NCBI GenBank assembly: GCA_902788705.1
Contig: CADALE010000011.1
Location: 1-64,000 of the forward strand
Origin: an uncultured Coriobacteriaceae bacterium
Lineage (GTDB): Bacteria; Actinomycetota; Coriobacteriia; Coriobacteriales; Atopobiaceae
Direction: 5' to 3'
Length of the DNA: 64,000 nucleotides
The position numbers and the translations under genes are program-made. The notes beneath the pieces were generated by a model, which made no database searches, was not told where the DNA came from, and worked only from the letters and a program-made list of their open reading frames with translations. Position 1 is the first letter of the stretch. The number at the start of each line of letters is the position of its first letter. Positions 8,763 through 17,975 of this stretch are shown one piece after another.

Positions 8763-10055
8763 CTAGGGCCTAGGCTTGCCGCAGTTGCCGCAGAACTTGC
8801 CGGTGTTGGTGGTGCCGCAGTCGGGGCAGGTCCAGCTGGCAGATGCCTGGGGCTTGGGCTTGCCGCAGTTGCCGCAGAACTTGCCGGTGTTGGTGGTGCC
8901 GCAGTCGGGGCACACCCAACTTGCCGCGGGAGCCGGCTTGGGATGACCGCAGCCGCCGCAGAAGTTGCCGGTGTTGCCCGTATGCCCGCAGTCGGGGCAG
9001 GTCCACCCGGCGGCCTGGGCGCCGGGCGTCTGCACGGCGTAGGCGTTGCTGGGGGTGTAGTTGGGGTTGCCCTGACCGAAGACGCCCGCACCCTGCATGC
9101 CGCCAGCGGCAGCGCCGGCCATGTTCATGCCCATGATGCCCATCATGGCACCCGCATCGTTGTTGGCGGCGTCAACCAGCGCGGTGCCCTGCTTCTGGGC
9201 GCCGTAGGCCGCGCGCATGTTGGGGTCGCGCAGGACTGCCGTGCTCTGCCATTCCTTGATGCGCTCCTCGTCCTCGGGAGAGGTGGTGATGGAATTGACG
9301 CCAACCGACGCGATGGCCAGGCCGCGTTCGGCCCAGTTGTTGGCCAGCACCGTGTTCATCGAGTCGGCAAGCTCGATGGTGTGGGCGGGGATGGCACTGT
9401 AGCGGATGCCCAGGGCCGAGAGGTTGCCCAGGCCTGCCTGCAGGCCCTTGAGGAACTCGCTCTTCAGCTGGCTGTCGATCTTGTCGCGCGTGAAGGCGCC
9501 CTGCACGTTGGCGCACACGTTCTTGTAGAACAGCAGCGGGTCGATGATGCGGTAGGAGAACTCGCCGTTGGCACGTACGGTTATGTCCATGTCGAGGCCG
9601 ATGTTGGCGTCAACCACGCGGAAGGGCACGGGAGCCGGGGTGCCCCACTTGTTGCCCATGATCTCCTTGGTGTTGAAGAAGTAGACGCGCTGGTCGTTGG
9701 CGGTGCTTCCGGCAAAGGTGAAGCGGCGGCCGATGCGCTCGAAGCTGGCCTTGATGCCCTCGCCCAGGTCGCCGTAGAAGATGGACGGCTCGGTTGAGCC
9801 CTCGAACACGAACTCGCCGGGGTCGGCGCATACCTCGATGATCTCGCCCTGCTGGACGATGATCATGCACTGGCCCTCGTTGACGGCGATGATCGAGCCG
9901 TCGGAGATGATGTTGTCGGAGCCGCCGCCACCGCTGCGCTTCTGCCCCTTGACCATCAGCGTGTCAGAGGTGAGCGAGTCGCAGTAGAAGTACTCGCGCC
10001 ACTGGTCGGCAAGGACGCCGCCTGCTGCCCCGATGCCTGCCTTGAGAAGTCCCAT
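8763..10055 (-). CDS. SPFH-domain protein with three C-terminal zinc ribbons (YdjI/virion-core-like)
   Basis: SPFH (band-7) proteins form membrane-associated scaffolds. Residues about 30-270 match the bacterial YdjI/virion-core-like SPFH branch, with GSIIAVNEGQCMIIVQQG, DPGEFVFEGS and SYRIIDPLLFYKNV. A Gly/Ala/Met-rich linker (MMGIMGMNMAGAAAGGM) leads to three near-identical zinc ribbons of the form CPDCG...FCGNCG at about residues 347-430, separated by Pro/Ala-rich spacers. The 3' repeats are nearly identical in DNA, indicating recent internal duplication. The ATG at 10055 follows AAGGAGG. It lies 84 bases after another zinc-ribbon gene (10140-10859) in the same direction, so they probably form an operon. 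The function is unknown. Confidence 0.88.
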   Translation of the reverse strand: MGLLKAGIGAAGGVLADQWREYFYCDSLTSDTLMVKGQKRSGGGGSDNIISDGSIIAVNEGQCMIIVQQGEIIEVCADPGEFVFEGSTEPSIFYGDLGEGIKASFERIGRRFTFAGSTANDQRVYFFNTKEIMGNKWGTPAPVPFRVVDANIGLDMDITVRANGEFSYRIIDPLLFYKNVCANVQGAFTRDKIDSQLKSEFLKGLQAGLGNLSALGIRYSAIPAHTIELADSMNTVLANNWAERGLAIASVGVNSITTSPEDEERIKEWQSTAVLRDPNMRAAYGAQKQGTALVDAANNDAGAMMGIMGMNMAGAAAGGMQGAGVFGQGNPNYTPSNAYAVQTPGAQAAGWTCPDCGHTGNTGNFCGGCGHPKPAPAASWVCPDCGTTNTGKFCGNCGKPKPQASASWTCPDCGTTNTGKFCGNCGKPRP

Positions 10056-10139
10056 CTGTGCCTCCTTGGTCGGTTGCCGTGGGGAGGGTGAGCCCCGCCC
10101 CTTGGGTTGCGATGCGTGCGGGCGTGGCCCGCGAACCTG

Positions 10140-10859
10140 CTATGCCAGGGCGCCGCCGCAGTACTCGCAGCAGCCGTTGGCGTCGGGAAGGGTGCTTGCG
10201 CCGCAGTGCGGGCAGGTCACGACCGACTTGGGGGCTGCGGCAGCCTGCTGCTCGGCGTGGATGCCCGTCAGGGCGTCGCGGATCTCGATGGCCAGCTGCT
10301 CGGTGCGCTGGAACTCGGGCGAGGTGCGCTTGTCGATGCGCGACGAGTTGAGCTTGAACTCGATCTGGCCCACGTAGGGGTGACGCACGTACACGGTAAC
10401 GTACACGTCGTAGTCGGTGTCATAGCGCTTGGGGTCGTAGCTGACCTCCTTGCCCTCCGCGTCCTTGCGCTTGATCTCGGTCTTGGACTCCTTCACGTGG
10501 TAGTCGCAGCCGGTGATCTGGTCGAAGTCAAGCACGTCGGGGTTGGAGCTGGCCCAGTTGGTGCTGCGGGTGATGATGACCTTGCCGTGGTCTTCGTCGA
10601 GGTACACCTTGGTGTCGTTGCCCAAGGTGCGCGTGACGCAGAAGGCGGCCACCGCGGCCTTGTTGGCCTCGCGGGCCTCGATCTGGGCCTTGATGTCGTC
10701 GGTGGATGCGGCGCTGTAGCCATGGAAGTAGGGGGAGAGCTTGGCGTCGCAGTCCTTGCAGATGTGCCCGTCGGCGATCTTGGTCTTGCCGAAGACGCCT
10801 AGCTCCTTGCCGCAGATGGCGCAGTACTTCTTCTCGAAGAGGTTTCCGAAGAGTGCCAT
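10140..10859 (-). CDS. Protein with N-terminal DUF4428-type and C-terminal zinc ribbons (239 aa)
   Basis: The N-terminus MALFGNLFEKKYCAICGKELGVFGK continues with a second pair CKDCDAKL, a DUF4428-like zinc finger. The middle (about residues 55-190) reads as a beta-rich, PH-like domain, with KVYLDEDHGKVIITR and YDVYVTVYVRHPYVGQIEFKL, the sort found in short bacterial PH or DUF4428 proteins. The C-terminus carries a second ribbon (CPHCGAS...CCEYCGGAL). The ATG at 10859 has AAAGGAG six bases upstream. It is placed just before the SPFH zinc-ribbon gene on the same strand, which suggests the two proteins act together, perhaps at the membrane. No enzymatic residues are recognised. Confidence 0.83.
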   Translation of the reverse strand: MALFGNLFEKKYCAICGKELGVFGKTKIADGHICKDCDAKLSPYFHGYSAASTDDIKAQIEAREANKAAVAAFCVTRTLGNDTKVYLDEDHGKVIITRSTNWASSNPDVLDFDQITGCDYHVKESKTEIKRKDAEGKEVSYDPKRYDTDYDVYVTVYVRHPYVGQIEFKLNSSRIDKRTSPEFQRTEQLAIEIRDALTGIHAEQQAAAAPKSVVTCPHCGASTLPDANGCCEYCGGALA

Positions 10860-11284
10860 GGTTCTCCTTTCGTGGAATAGCGATCGACCCATTCCATTTT
10901 GCGCCTCAAGGCGCTGCGAAAGGGTGGCCACATGTCCCAAACAGGTAAGCGGCAAGCCCCGCCCCGTCCCACCCCAAATAATGAGCGCCGGGCAAGGCCC
11001 GGCGCACCATCTTCTTCACGTTAGGGCAAGCAAGGGGGTAGTGGTCCCGGTGTTGTCGCAAGCGTGTGGCCAACCTGCTGTGAGCGACATCCGCGAAGCG
11101 CCGAGCGAACAATGGGCGCCAGGCAAAGCCTGGCGCGCCATCCTCTACCACGTTAGGGCAAGCAAGGGGGTAGTGGTCCCGGTGTTGTCGCAAGCGTGTG
11201 GCCAACCTGCCGTGAGCGACATCCGCGAAGCGCTGAGCGAACGGCAGGTTGGCCACACGCCAGTGGCATCAGTGGGCAGTTCCG
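10860..11284. repeat. Gene-free repeat block with two 131-132-bp copies and hairpins
   Basis: This 425-base gap has no credible gene. Two copies, starting near 10985 and 11116, share about 90 percent identity. Each begins with a GC-rich hairpin (10985-11005 and 11116-11136). The two stems differ by a paired change, G-C in the first and A-T in the second, which keeps the stem intact. The second copy ends in a 20-bp perfect inverted repeat (11194-11213 with 11241-11260). The first copy lacks the right arm. Translations across it are artefacts of the repeat. Confidence 0.85.
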
Positions 11285-11902
11285 CTATTCCCCCTTGATT
11301 CCAGGCACTATCCAGCCGTTCGACACCGCATGCACCGCCAGCTTCATCACGCTGTCGTAGCCCGTCTTGGCCAGGATGTCCGATATGCGGCGCTTCACGG
11401 TGCCCTCCGAGAGCAGCATCTCGGCCGCTATCTCCCTACGAGACTTGGTCTCGCACACAAGCCGCAGTATCTGCAGCTCCTCGTCGGTGAGGTCGACGTA
11501 GCCGGGCAGGTCGCGTCGGGCGGTGGGGTAGGTGGAGTAGCCCTCCAGGGTCGAGCGCATCACCGACAGCAGCTCGACGGTGCCCACGTTTTTGTACACG
11601 AAGCTGTCCGCGTGCGCGTCGCGGGCCTGCCGCACGAAGGTCACCTCGGGCATGCCGGTCATGATGACCACGCGCACCTCGGGACGGGCCTCCTTGATGG
11701 CCCTCGTCGCCGCGATGCCGCTCATGTCGTTCTCGGTGCACACATCCATCAGCACGAGGTCAGGAAGCGTGCGCTCCACCGTCTCGAGCGCCTGCGAGGC
11801 GTCGGCAAGCTTGCCCACCACCTGCATGTCGTCCTGCGCTGCGATGGCCATCGCAAGCGAGTCGCGCAGCATCACCTGGTCCTCAACGATCAGCACGCGC
11901 AT
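11285..11902 (-). CDS. LuxR-type two-component response regulator
   Basis: The protein has a receiver domain (residues 1-120) and a LuxR/FixJ-type helix-turn-helix domain (about 140-205). The phosphoacceptor is Asp53 in LPDLVLMDV; the acidic pair is VEDQ near residue 7, and the conserved Thr and Lys appear in VVIMTGMP and SFVYKNVG. The output domain reads LTDEELQILRLVCETKSRREIAAEMLLSEGTVKRRISDILAKTG. The ATG at 11902 follows AAGGGGGCC. It overlaps the end of the upstream histidine kinase by 20 bases and is the last gene of a minus-strand operon, so it is almost certainly the partner of that kinase. Its targets are unknown. Confidence 0.94.
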   Translation of the reverse strand: MRVLIVEDQVMLRDSLAMAIAAQDDMQVVGKLADASQALETVERTLPDLVLMDVCTENDMSGIAATRAIKEARPEVRVVIMTGMPEVTFVRQARDAHADSFVYKNVGTVELLSVMRSTLEGYSTYPTARRDLPGYVDLTDEELQILRLVCETKSRREIAAEMLLSEGTVKRRISDILAKTGYDSVMKLAVHAVSNGWIVPGIKGE

Positions 11903-13331
11903 CGAGGCCCCCTTCCCTGGGAATCGACGCCTTGATTGTAAACCGTGGGCCCACCTCGATGTGCAGGGTGCCACCCAGGGCCTCCACGCTGCGCCTCATA
12001 CCGGCGATTCCCGACCCCTCGCGCAAGGGCAGCTGCGGCATGGTGCCGTCGCTCGTGACCACTAGCACATCGGACATGCAATCATGGAATATGCGCACGT
12101 CAACCGTCGTGGCATGGGCGTGCCTCACCGCGTTGGTGGCTCCCTCGCGCACGATCTGCAGAAACGCCGTGGACACGGGCGTCTCGTCGGGAAGGGTCCC
12201 CTCCACGCGCACCTCGGTCCCGGCAAGGGCATAGGCGTCCACGATGGCCTGAAGGTCGTCGGTCGCGTGTGCGCTGGAATCAAGCAGGTCGCGGGCCGCG
12301 CTGGTGATGATGGGCTCAAGCTGGGCGATGGCCTCGTCGGACACGTTGCCGTCCTCCAAGGCACGGTGCATGATGGAGAGCCGCTGCCCCACCACGTCGT
12401 GCACGCGGGCCCGCATGTGCAGCATCGCCTTGCTCTCCGCGATCTGCCGGACACCTCCCAGGGCGTCGATGAGCTGCTCCTGGGTCTCGCGCAGCTGGTC
12501 GTTGGCTCGCGTCAGCTCGTCCTCGAGGGCGACGAGGTCGGTCACGTCGTAGGCAAGGTAGCGCGTGCGCACCCGGCCCCGCATGGTGGCGCGGTCGCGC
12601 ACGAACAGCCGCTGCTCTCCCGAAGGCAGGGTAACCAGCAGCCCCGTCCCCTCGACGGGCGTGCCCGCGAGGTCGTCCATGAGGTTGGAGAGATCGGCCA
12701 GGTCGGCAGCGATGCCCAGCTCAAGCAGGCTCTGCCGCATGGCGTCGTTCTCGAACGTTGCCCCGCCTGCCTCGTCAACATAGAGGACGCCGGTGGGAAG
12801 CACGCGCACGGCGTCGACGATGGAGATGGCCGACACCAGCTCGAGCCCGTCGCGGTGGTCAATCGCCAGCATCGCGACGGTGCGCACCAGGAAGTAGGTG
12901 ATCACGAAGTAGAGCGACACGGCAAGGTGCCCGCCTAGCGCCTCCAGCACGGGTGGGAGGGCCAGAAGGGCCACCGCATCGTCAGGCAGCACGTATGACA
13001 GGCGTCGCCGGCGGGCTAGCGCAAGGTCCAGCAGCGCGACCAGCGCGCCTGACCACAGCAGCGGCAGGGGGCAAAGGCGCAGGGTCAGGAACGCCACCTG
13101 CAGGCCGTCCCATCGGTAGGTTGCCGCGGCCAGCGTCAGCACCAGCGAGAGCATGAACGCCACCAGACCCGCCTCGTGCTCCGGCGCGCGTTGCACGGCT
13201 CTAACCAGCGAGAGGTAGGCATGGACGGCCTGCGCCATGGCAAGCACGTACGAGGCGGCCATCAGCAGGCGAAGCTCGCCGACGGGAATCATGGTCAGCT
13301 GCTGGGCAAGCGCCCCCATGCCCGACGTCAT
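11883..13331 (-). CDS. Membrane sensor histidine kinase (NarL/DesK-type, HisKA_3)
   Basis: The N-terminal half (residues about 15-165) has six or so hydrophobic helices. A PAS-like segment follows (about 175-265, VLPTGVLYVDEAGGATFENDAM). A coiled-coil linker (LVALEDELTRANDQLRETQEQL) leads to the dimerisation/phosphotransfer helix with His311 in RARVHDVVGQRLSIMHRALED. The ATPase domain has the N-box EGATNAVRHAHA and the G-box GSGIAGMRRSVEALGG. The ATG at 13331 overlaps the stop of the upstream gene in ATGA. It pairs with the LuxR-type regulator immediately downstream. The signal is unknown; the large membrane domain and the 7TM partner suggest a membrane-borne or lipophilic cue. Confidence 0.93.
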   Translation of the reverse strand: MTSGMGALAQQLTMIPVGELRLLMAASYVLAMAQAVHAYLSLVRAVQRAPEHEAGLVAFMLSLVLTLAAATYRWDGLQVAFLTLRLCPLPLLWSGALVALLDLALARRRRLSYVLPDDAVALLALPPVLEALGGHLAVSLYFVITYFLVRTVAMLAIDHRDGLELVSAISIVDAVRVLPTGVLYVDEAGGATFENDAMRQSLLELGIAADLADLSNLMDDLAGTPVEGTGLLVTLPSGEQRLFVRDRATMRGRVRTRYLAYDVTDLVALEDELTRANDQLRETQEQLIDALGGVRQIAESKAMLHMRARVHDVVGQRLSIMHRALEDGNVSDEAIAQLEPIITSAARDLLDSSAHATDDLQAIVDAYALAGTEVRVEGTLPDETPVSTAFLQIVREGATNAVRHAHATTVDVRIFHDCMSDVLVVTSDGTMPQLPLREGSGIAGMRRSVEALGGTLHIEVGPRFTIKASIPREGGLDARADR

Positions 13332-15121
13332 CTCATCACCACCCGGGGCACCACCACCGAGAGCTTGAGCGCGTCGTCCTCCTCTACCAGCCGGTAGGCG
13401 ACGTCGCGCCGCGACAGCAGGTCGCGCAGCTCGTCGGCACAGCTTACGTCCAGCTGGGCACACTCCATGGCGATGCGCAGCTCCACGCTGTTGTCGCCGT
13501 AGTCATGCAGGAACACCATCAGGGTGGGGTCGTCGTTCACGAACGAGATGGTGACGAAGTCGTACAGGCAGTCGTAGATGGTGGAGAACGTGGATGCGGG
13601 CAGCTCGCGTGACACCTCCACGAGGGCGCCGCCGTCGATGCCGGCAAGCGCCACGTCGGCCATGGTCTCGCCCAGCACGAGGCGCAGTCGCTCGGTGTCC
13701 AGCATGCTGTTGGCCTGCTCGTCAAGGACGAGGGCGCCTTTGCGCTTGCAGTATGCCAGCAGCAGCCGCACCAGTACCAGGGAACGTTGCCGCTCCTCGC
13801 GTGCCGCCTCGTCGTGCTCGGAGGGAAGGTTGGCGAGCAACGTGCCTATGGCGTTGGTCGCCCACAGGAGCGACTCGTTCACGTCGTCGAAGAGCTCCTG
13901 CTCGCGCTGCTGCTCCCACAGGGCCGCCTGGATCTCGTGGCGGCGGCGCAGCATGTCGTTGCTGCGCTCCAGCTCGTCGTGCGTGCGCTGCAGCTGCTCG
14001 CGCCGGCGGTCCATCTCGGCGGTGGACTCCGTGAGCACCGCCACGCCGCCCGCCACGCCAAAGGCCTTCGAGGTGGTGCCGCGGGGGGAGGGCAGTGCCA
14101 CGAACGAGCCGCGCTCCATCGGCATCTGCGAGGCAAGGGCTGCCATCACCTCTTCCGGGAGGGGCTCGGTGACGGCGTCGGTTGAGATGACCGGCACAAG
14201 CAGGTTGGACAGCACGCTCACCCGCAACGGAAGGCTGCGAAACAGCTGCTCGTAGCCGATGTAGGACGGAAACAGGCGCGTGTCTAGCACGTACTCGATA
14301 ATCATGGCGCATAGCAGCACGAAGTCGATGGCAAGGTTGGGCGAGCTGCCAAAGAGGCGTGTGACGTACGAGAAAAGGTAGACGCCCGCGCCTACCACGG
14401 CCACGCCGAGGGGGCTGAGCGTCCACCGCTTTTGCGCGCGGGCTGTCCTGAAGAGCATAAGGAGGAAGGCCACGACATTGGCTGCGATGAACGCCACCAC
14501 CACCCAATAGAGCGGTCCGTAGAGGTACTCGTCCACGATGGCCGTGCCCTGCGGGGTAAAGAAGGCCAGGTGATGCAGGTCGTTGGTGAGCATGAGCCAC
14601 ACCAGGACCACGGCCACTGCGGCGTCGGTCGAGGCCAGCGCGCGAGCGCGAGGGTGGTCCGAGAGCCCCGCGGCGTGCATGGCGCACAGCAGAAGGAGGG
14701 TGGGCACGTGAACGAAGGCCATGTAGAAGGCATACCAGTACAGGTTGCCAAGCGTGGGGGCCTCGTGCACGGTGTAACGCGCAAGGGGCATCAGGGGCAG
14801 CAGGGCAAGCAGGCTGATGGCCAGGGTGAGGTGCTGGCGCACGATGACGCTCGAGCACCGGTAGTGCACCGAGATGCCCCATAGCACGACCAGCACCCCC
14901 ATCACGGCCATGAGGCCGTTCAGGCGCGAGGGTCCCGATCTGTTGAATGACGAGGGCGCGGGGGGCTGCAGCGACGAGGGGCTGGCGATGGAGAGGCACA
15001 GCAGCGCGGCTGCCACGATGCCCGCAGTAGCTACCACGAACACCTGGTACAGGCGATGGTCCGTGCGAAAGGCAAGACGGAGTCGCCCGCGTGCGGTGTC
15101 GGGTCGGGGCGCCTCACTCAC
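13328..15121 (-). CDS. 7TM sensor-like membrane protein with kinase-like C-terminal region
   Basis: The GTG at 15121, eight bases after AGGAGG, is chosen over longer upstream extensions that would read through the helicase end. The 597-residue protein has about seven hydrophobic helices in residues 20-260, resembling the 7TM region found at the start of some histidine kinases. A coiled coil follows (EMDRRREQLQRTHDELERSNDMLRRRHEIQ). The C-terminal part has a LLANLPSEHDEAAREERQRSLVLVRLLLAYCKRKG helix pair and a mixed alpha/beta end, but I see no phosphorylatable His box or clear N/G boxes. It may be a degenerate kinase acting as co-sensor. It overlaps the kinase gene downstream, so co-expression is certain if the operon is read. 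Confidence 0.85.
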   Translation of the reverse strand: MSEAPRPDTARGRLRLAFRTDHRLYQVFVVATAGIVAAALLCLSIASPSSLQPPAPSSFNRSGPSRLNGLMAVMGVLVVLWGISVHYRCSSVIVRQHLTLAISLLALLPLMPLARYTVHEAPTLGNLYWYAFYMAFVHVPTLLLLCAMHAAGLSDHPRARALASTDAAVAVVLVWLMLTNDLHHLAFFTPQGTAIVDEYLYGPLYWVVVAFIAANVVAFLLMLFRTARAQKRWTLSPLGVAVVGAGVYLFSYVTRLFGSSPNLAIDFVLLCAMIIEYVLDTRLFPSYIGYEQLFRSLPLRVSVLSNLLVPVISTDAVTEPLPEEVMAALASQMPMERGSFVALPSPRGTTSKAFGVAGGVAVLTESTAEMDRRREQLQRTHDELERSNDMLRRRHEIQAALWEQQREQELFDDVNESLLWATNAIGTLLANLPSEHDEAAREERQRSLVLVRLLLAYCKRKGALVLDEQANSMLDTERLRLVLGETMADVALAGIDGGALVEVSRELPASTFSTIYDCLYDFVTISFVNDDPTLMVFLHDYGDNSVELRIAMECAQLDVSCADELRDLLSRRDVAYRLVEEDDALKLSVVVPRVVMR

Positions 15122-15150
15122 GATGCCTCCTCTCGTCGCTGGCCAGGGCG

Positions 15151-17760
15151 TCACGCTAGGTCGAGCAGCTCCTCCACGAAGCCCACGTGGTAGTTGACGA
15201 AGACGGCGGCGCCGTCCTCCTGCGTCGCGTCCAGGTCGACGTCGGCGGCGATGCCAAAGTCTCGGTCGCCCTCGGGGTCGCGGAACGTCTGGCGGACGTG
15301 CCATACATGCTTGCTGCGCTCGTCGGACTCGTCGATCTGCAGGTAGTCGGCCGAACGGGCGTCGCCGTCAAGCAGCACCGCCTCGTGCACCTCGAAGTAC
15401 GCCTCCATGGCGCGCTTCCAGCGCGGGGCGCGCCAGCTCCACTCGCCGTCCAGCTCGCCTAGGTCGTCGTAGCGCTCGAAGGCGGCCAGGCGTACGCGGG
15501 CAAACAGCGCGTTGCGCACCAGCAGCGTGACGGCACGGCGGTCGTGCACCACCTCGTCGGGGTCGACGGGTGGGCCACCGGCATCCACCTCCACCTGGTC
15601 GGCACCCGCCCACTCGTCCACAAGGCTAGAGTCGGTGGTGCGCACCACCAAGCCCAGCCAGGCCACGATGTCGTTCAGGCGCTCGTCACGCTTGTCAAGG
15701 GGCACGGTGCGGTCCAGTGCGCGGTAGGCCTCGGACAGGTAGCGCAGCAGGATGCCCTCGGCGCGCGAGATCTGGCAGCGCTGCACGTAGCCCTTGAAGT
15801 CGGAGGCGGTCTCCAGCATGTCGCGCAGGATGGATTTGGGCTCGGGCTGGTAGTCGCGGGCCCAGGGAACCTGGTCGCAGTACTGCGCGAAGGCGGCGTC
15901 TATCAGCTCCTCGAGCGGCCGCTCGTAGGTGATGTCCTCAAGCCGCTCGATGCGCTCCTCGTACTCGACCCCGTCGGCCTTCATCTCGGCCACGGCCTTG
16001 GCCTTGGCGGCCTTCTCCTGTGCGATCAGGATCTGCCGAGGGTTCTCAAGCGTGGCCTCCACGAGCGAGATCACGTCCAGTGCGTAGGTGTCGGACTCGC
16101 GGTCAAGCAGCTCGAGCGCAGCCAGCAGGAAGGGGGAGAGCGGCTGGTCCAGCGCGAACCACTCGGGCAGCTCGACGGTCACCCAATAGTCGCAGGCACC
16201 GTCCTCGTCCTGCTCCATCAGCACCACGCCCGCGTCCATGAGCGTGGCGAACACCTCGTCGGCCCGCGCCTCAAGCTCGGCCTTCTGTGCCTCGGTCTGA
16301 ATGGAGTCCTCGATGAGGTGGCTCACGCGCTCGCGGGCGTCACCGCCCTGCTCTACCTCGGCAAGCACCATCGAATGCGTGATGCGCATGCGCGGCACCA
16401 GGGCCTCGGGCTGCGCCTCCACCAGGCGCTCGAAGGTCTGCTTGTTCCACCCCACGAATCCCTCGGGGGGCCTGCGCACCTTGATGCTGCGCGCCTTCTT
16501 GGGGTCGCCGCCAGCCTTCTGCAGCGCGCGGGCGCGCTCGATGTCGTACTCGGTGGCCTGGGCGATCACCGCGCCCTCGGTGTCGAAGCCCGAGCGCCCG
16601 GCACGCCCGGCTATCTGGTGGAACTCGCGTGCGTTCAGCCGCCGCTGCCGACGTCCGTCAAACTTGGCAAGCGCGGTGAGCAGCACCGTGCGGATGGGCA
16701 CGTTGATGCCCACGCCCAACGTGTCGGTGCCGCAGATGACAGGCAGCAGCCCCTGCTGGGCCAGCTTCTCCACCAGCAGTCGGTAGCGGGGCAGCATGCC
16801 TGCGTGGTGTACGCCCACGCCGGCGGCCAGCAGCCGCTGCAGCGTCTTGCCAAAGGCCGTGGAGAAGCGCGTGCCGCGCATGGCCTCGCGAATCTGCTCG
16901 CGCTGCTCGCGCGTGCTCACGCCGTAGTTTGCCAGGCCTTGCGCGCTCTTGAGCGCCGCGTCCTGGCTGAAGTGCACGATGTAGATGGGCGCCTTCTCCT
17001 GGCGCACGGCAAGCTCTACCGTGGCCTCGAGCGCCGTCTCCACGAACTCGTAGGACAGGGGCACGGGGCGCGGTGCGTCTAGCACGAGGTCCACGTCGCG
17101 GTCGGTCTGGCGCTGCAGCAGCCCCTCTATCTCCGTCACGTCGCCCAGGGTGGCGCTCATCAGCAGAAACTGCGTGTGCGGCAGCGTGAGCAGGGGCACC
17201 TGCCAAGCCCAGCCGCGGTCGTGGTCTCCAAAGTAGTGGAACTCGTCCATGGCCACGCACGACACGTCGCTCCACTCGCCTTCGCGCAGCGCCTGGTTGG
17301 CCAGGATCTCGGCCGTGCAGCAGATGATGGGCGCGTCGGGGTTGATGGAGGCGTCGCCTGTCACCATGCCCACCAGGTCCTTGCCCAGCACGTCCACCAG
17401 GTTGAAGAACTTCTCGCTTACTAGGGCCTTGATGGGCGCCGTGTAGAAGGCGCGGCCTCCTTGGCACAGGGCCATGGAGCACAGCCCCAGCGCCACCATC
17501 GACTTGCCCGAGCCCGTGGGCGTGCCTAGGATGACGTGGTTGCCCGAGGCCAGCGACAGCAGTGCGTCCTCCTGATGGGGCCACAGCTCGATGTTGCGCG
17601 AGGCCACCCACGAGAGAAAGAGGTCAAGCGCCTGCTCGCCATCCAGGGTGGGCACGTCGTCGTCCAGGTAGGGCACGTACAGGCCAAGGGAGCCCTTGGC
17701 GTAGGGATCAAGCTCGTAGGTGTGTGGCACGCAGGTCTCCGTTCGCACGTTGTCGGGCAT
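15151..17760 (-). CDS. DEAD/DEAH-box helicase with DUF3516 (Ski2/Mtr4-like)
   Basis: This is an 869-residue superfamily 2 RNA or DNA helicase of the actinobacterial DUF3516 group. Motif I is ILGTPTGSGKS, motif II is AMDEFHYFGD (DEFH), motif III is LLMSATL, and motif VI is HQIAGRAGRSGFD. The C-terminal third matches DUF3516, with a charged helical stretch (EKAAKAKAVAEMKADGVEYEERIERLEDITYERP). The ATG at 17760 is preceded by AAGGG; longer forms overlap the next gene's promoter. The gene ends 29 bases before the 7TM sensor gene, so it may be the first gene of that operon. RNA turnover or ribosome-linked work is likely by analogy with Ski2/Mtr4, but the cellular role is not established. Confidence 0.93.
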   Translation of the reverse strand: MPDNVRTETCVPHTYELDPYAKGSLGLYVPYLDDDVPTLDGEQALDLFLSWVASRNIELWPHQEDALLSLASGNHVILGTPTGSGKSMVALGLCSMALCQGGRAFYTAPIKALVSEKFFNLVDVLGKDLVGMVTGDASINPDAPIICCTAEILANQALREGEWSDVSCVAMDEFHYFGDHDRGWAWQVPLLTLPHTQFLLMSATLGDVTEIEGLLQRQTDRDVDLVLDAPRPVPLSYEFVETALEATVELAVRQEKAPIYIVHFSQDAALKSAQGLANYGVSTREQREQIREAMRGTRFSTAFGKTLQRLLAAGVGVHHAGMLPRYRLLVEKLAQQGLLPVICGTDTLGVGINVPIRTVLLTALAKFDGRRQRRLNAREFHQIAGRAGRSGFDTEGAVIAQATEYDIERARALQKAGGDPKKARSIKVRRPPEGFVGWNKQTFERLVEAQPEALVPRMRITHSMVLAEVEQGGDARERVSHLIEDSIQTEAQKAELEARADEVFATLMDAGVVLMEQDEDGACDYWVTVELPEWFALDQPLSPFLLAALELLDRESDTYALDVISLVEATLENPRQILIAQEKAAKAKAVAEMKADGVEYEERIERLEDITYERPLEELIDAAFAQYCDQVPWARDYQPEPKSILRDMLETASDFKGYVQRCQISRAEGILLRYLSEAYRALDRTVPLDKRDERLNDIVAWLGLVVRTTDSSLVDEWAGADQVEVDAGGPPVDPDEVVHDRRAVTLLVRNALFARVRLAAFERYDDLGELDGEWSWRAPRWKRAMEAYFEVHEAVLLDGDARSADYLQIDESDERSKHVWHVRQTFRDPEGDRDFGIAADVDLDATQEDGAAVFVNYHVGFVEELLDLA

Positions 17761-17975
17761 GCCCTTAAGGGTAGCAGGTGGCCGCCCGCATGCGCGGGCG
17801 GAATCGCGCGAAGGAGGGCGGTGCCATGCGGAATCGACGGTACCGCGCCGCGTGGGCGCGCCTTCTGCACCGCGCGGTTGCATCCTGTGCGTCATGTCCT
17901 GCGGAACTGAGCGGACGAAGCCCCCTCCCATCCGGTACCATCAAGGAGAAGGTCGCGCGACGGGAGGGAGGACGC

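Noticed and set aside
10906..11256. 116-codon frame on the minus strand with an internal protein repeat
   Set aside because: The repeat is simply the translated DNA repeat of this gap. No ribosome site, and hairpins run through it.
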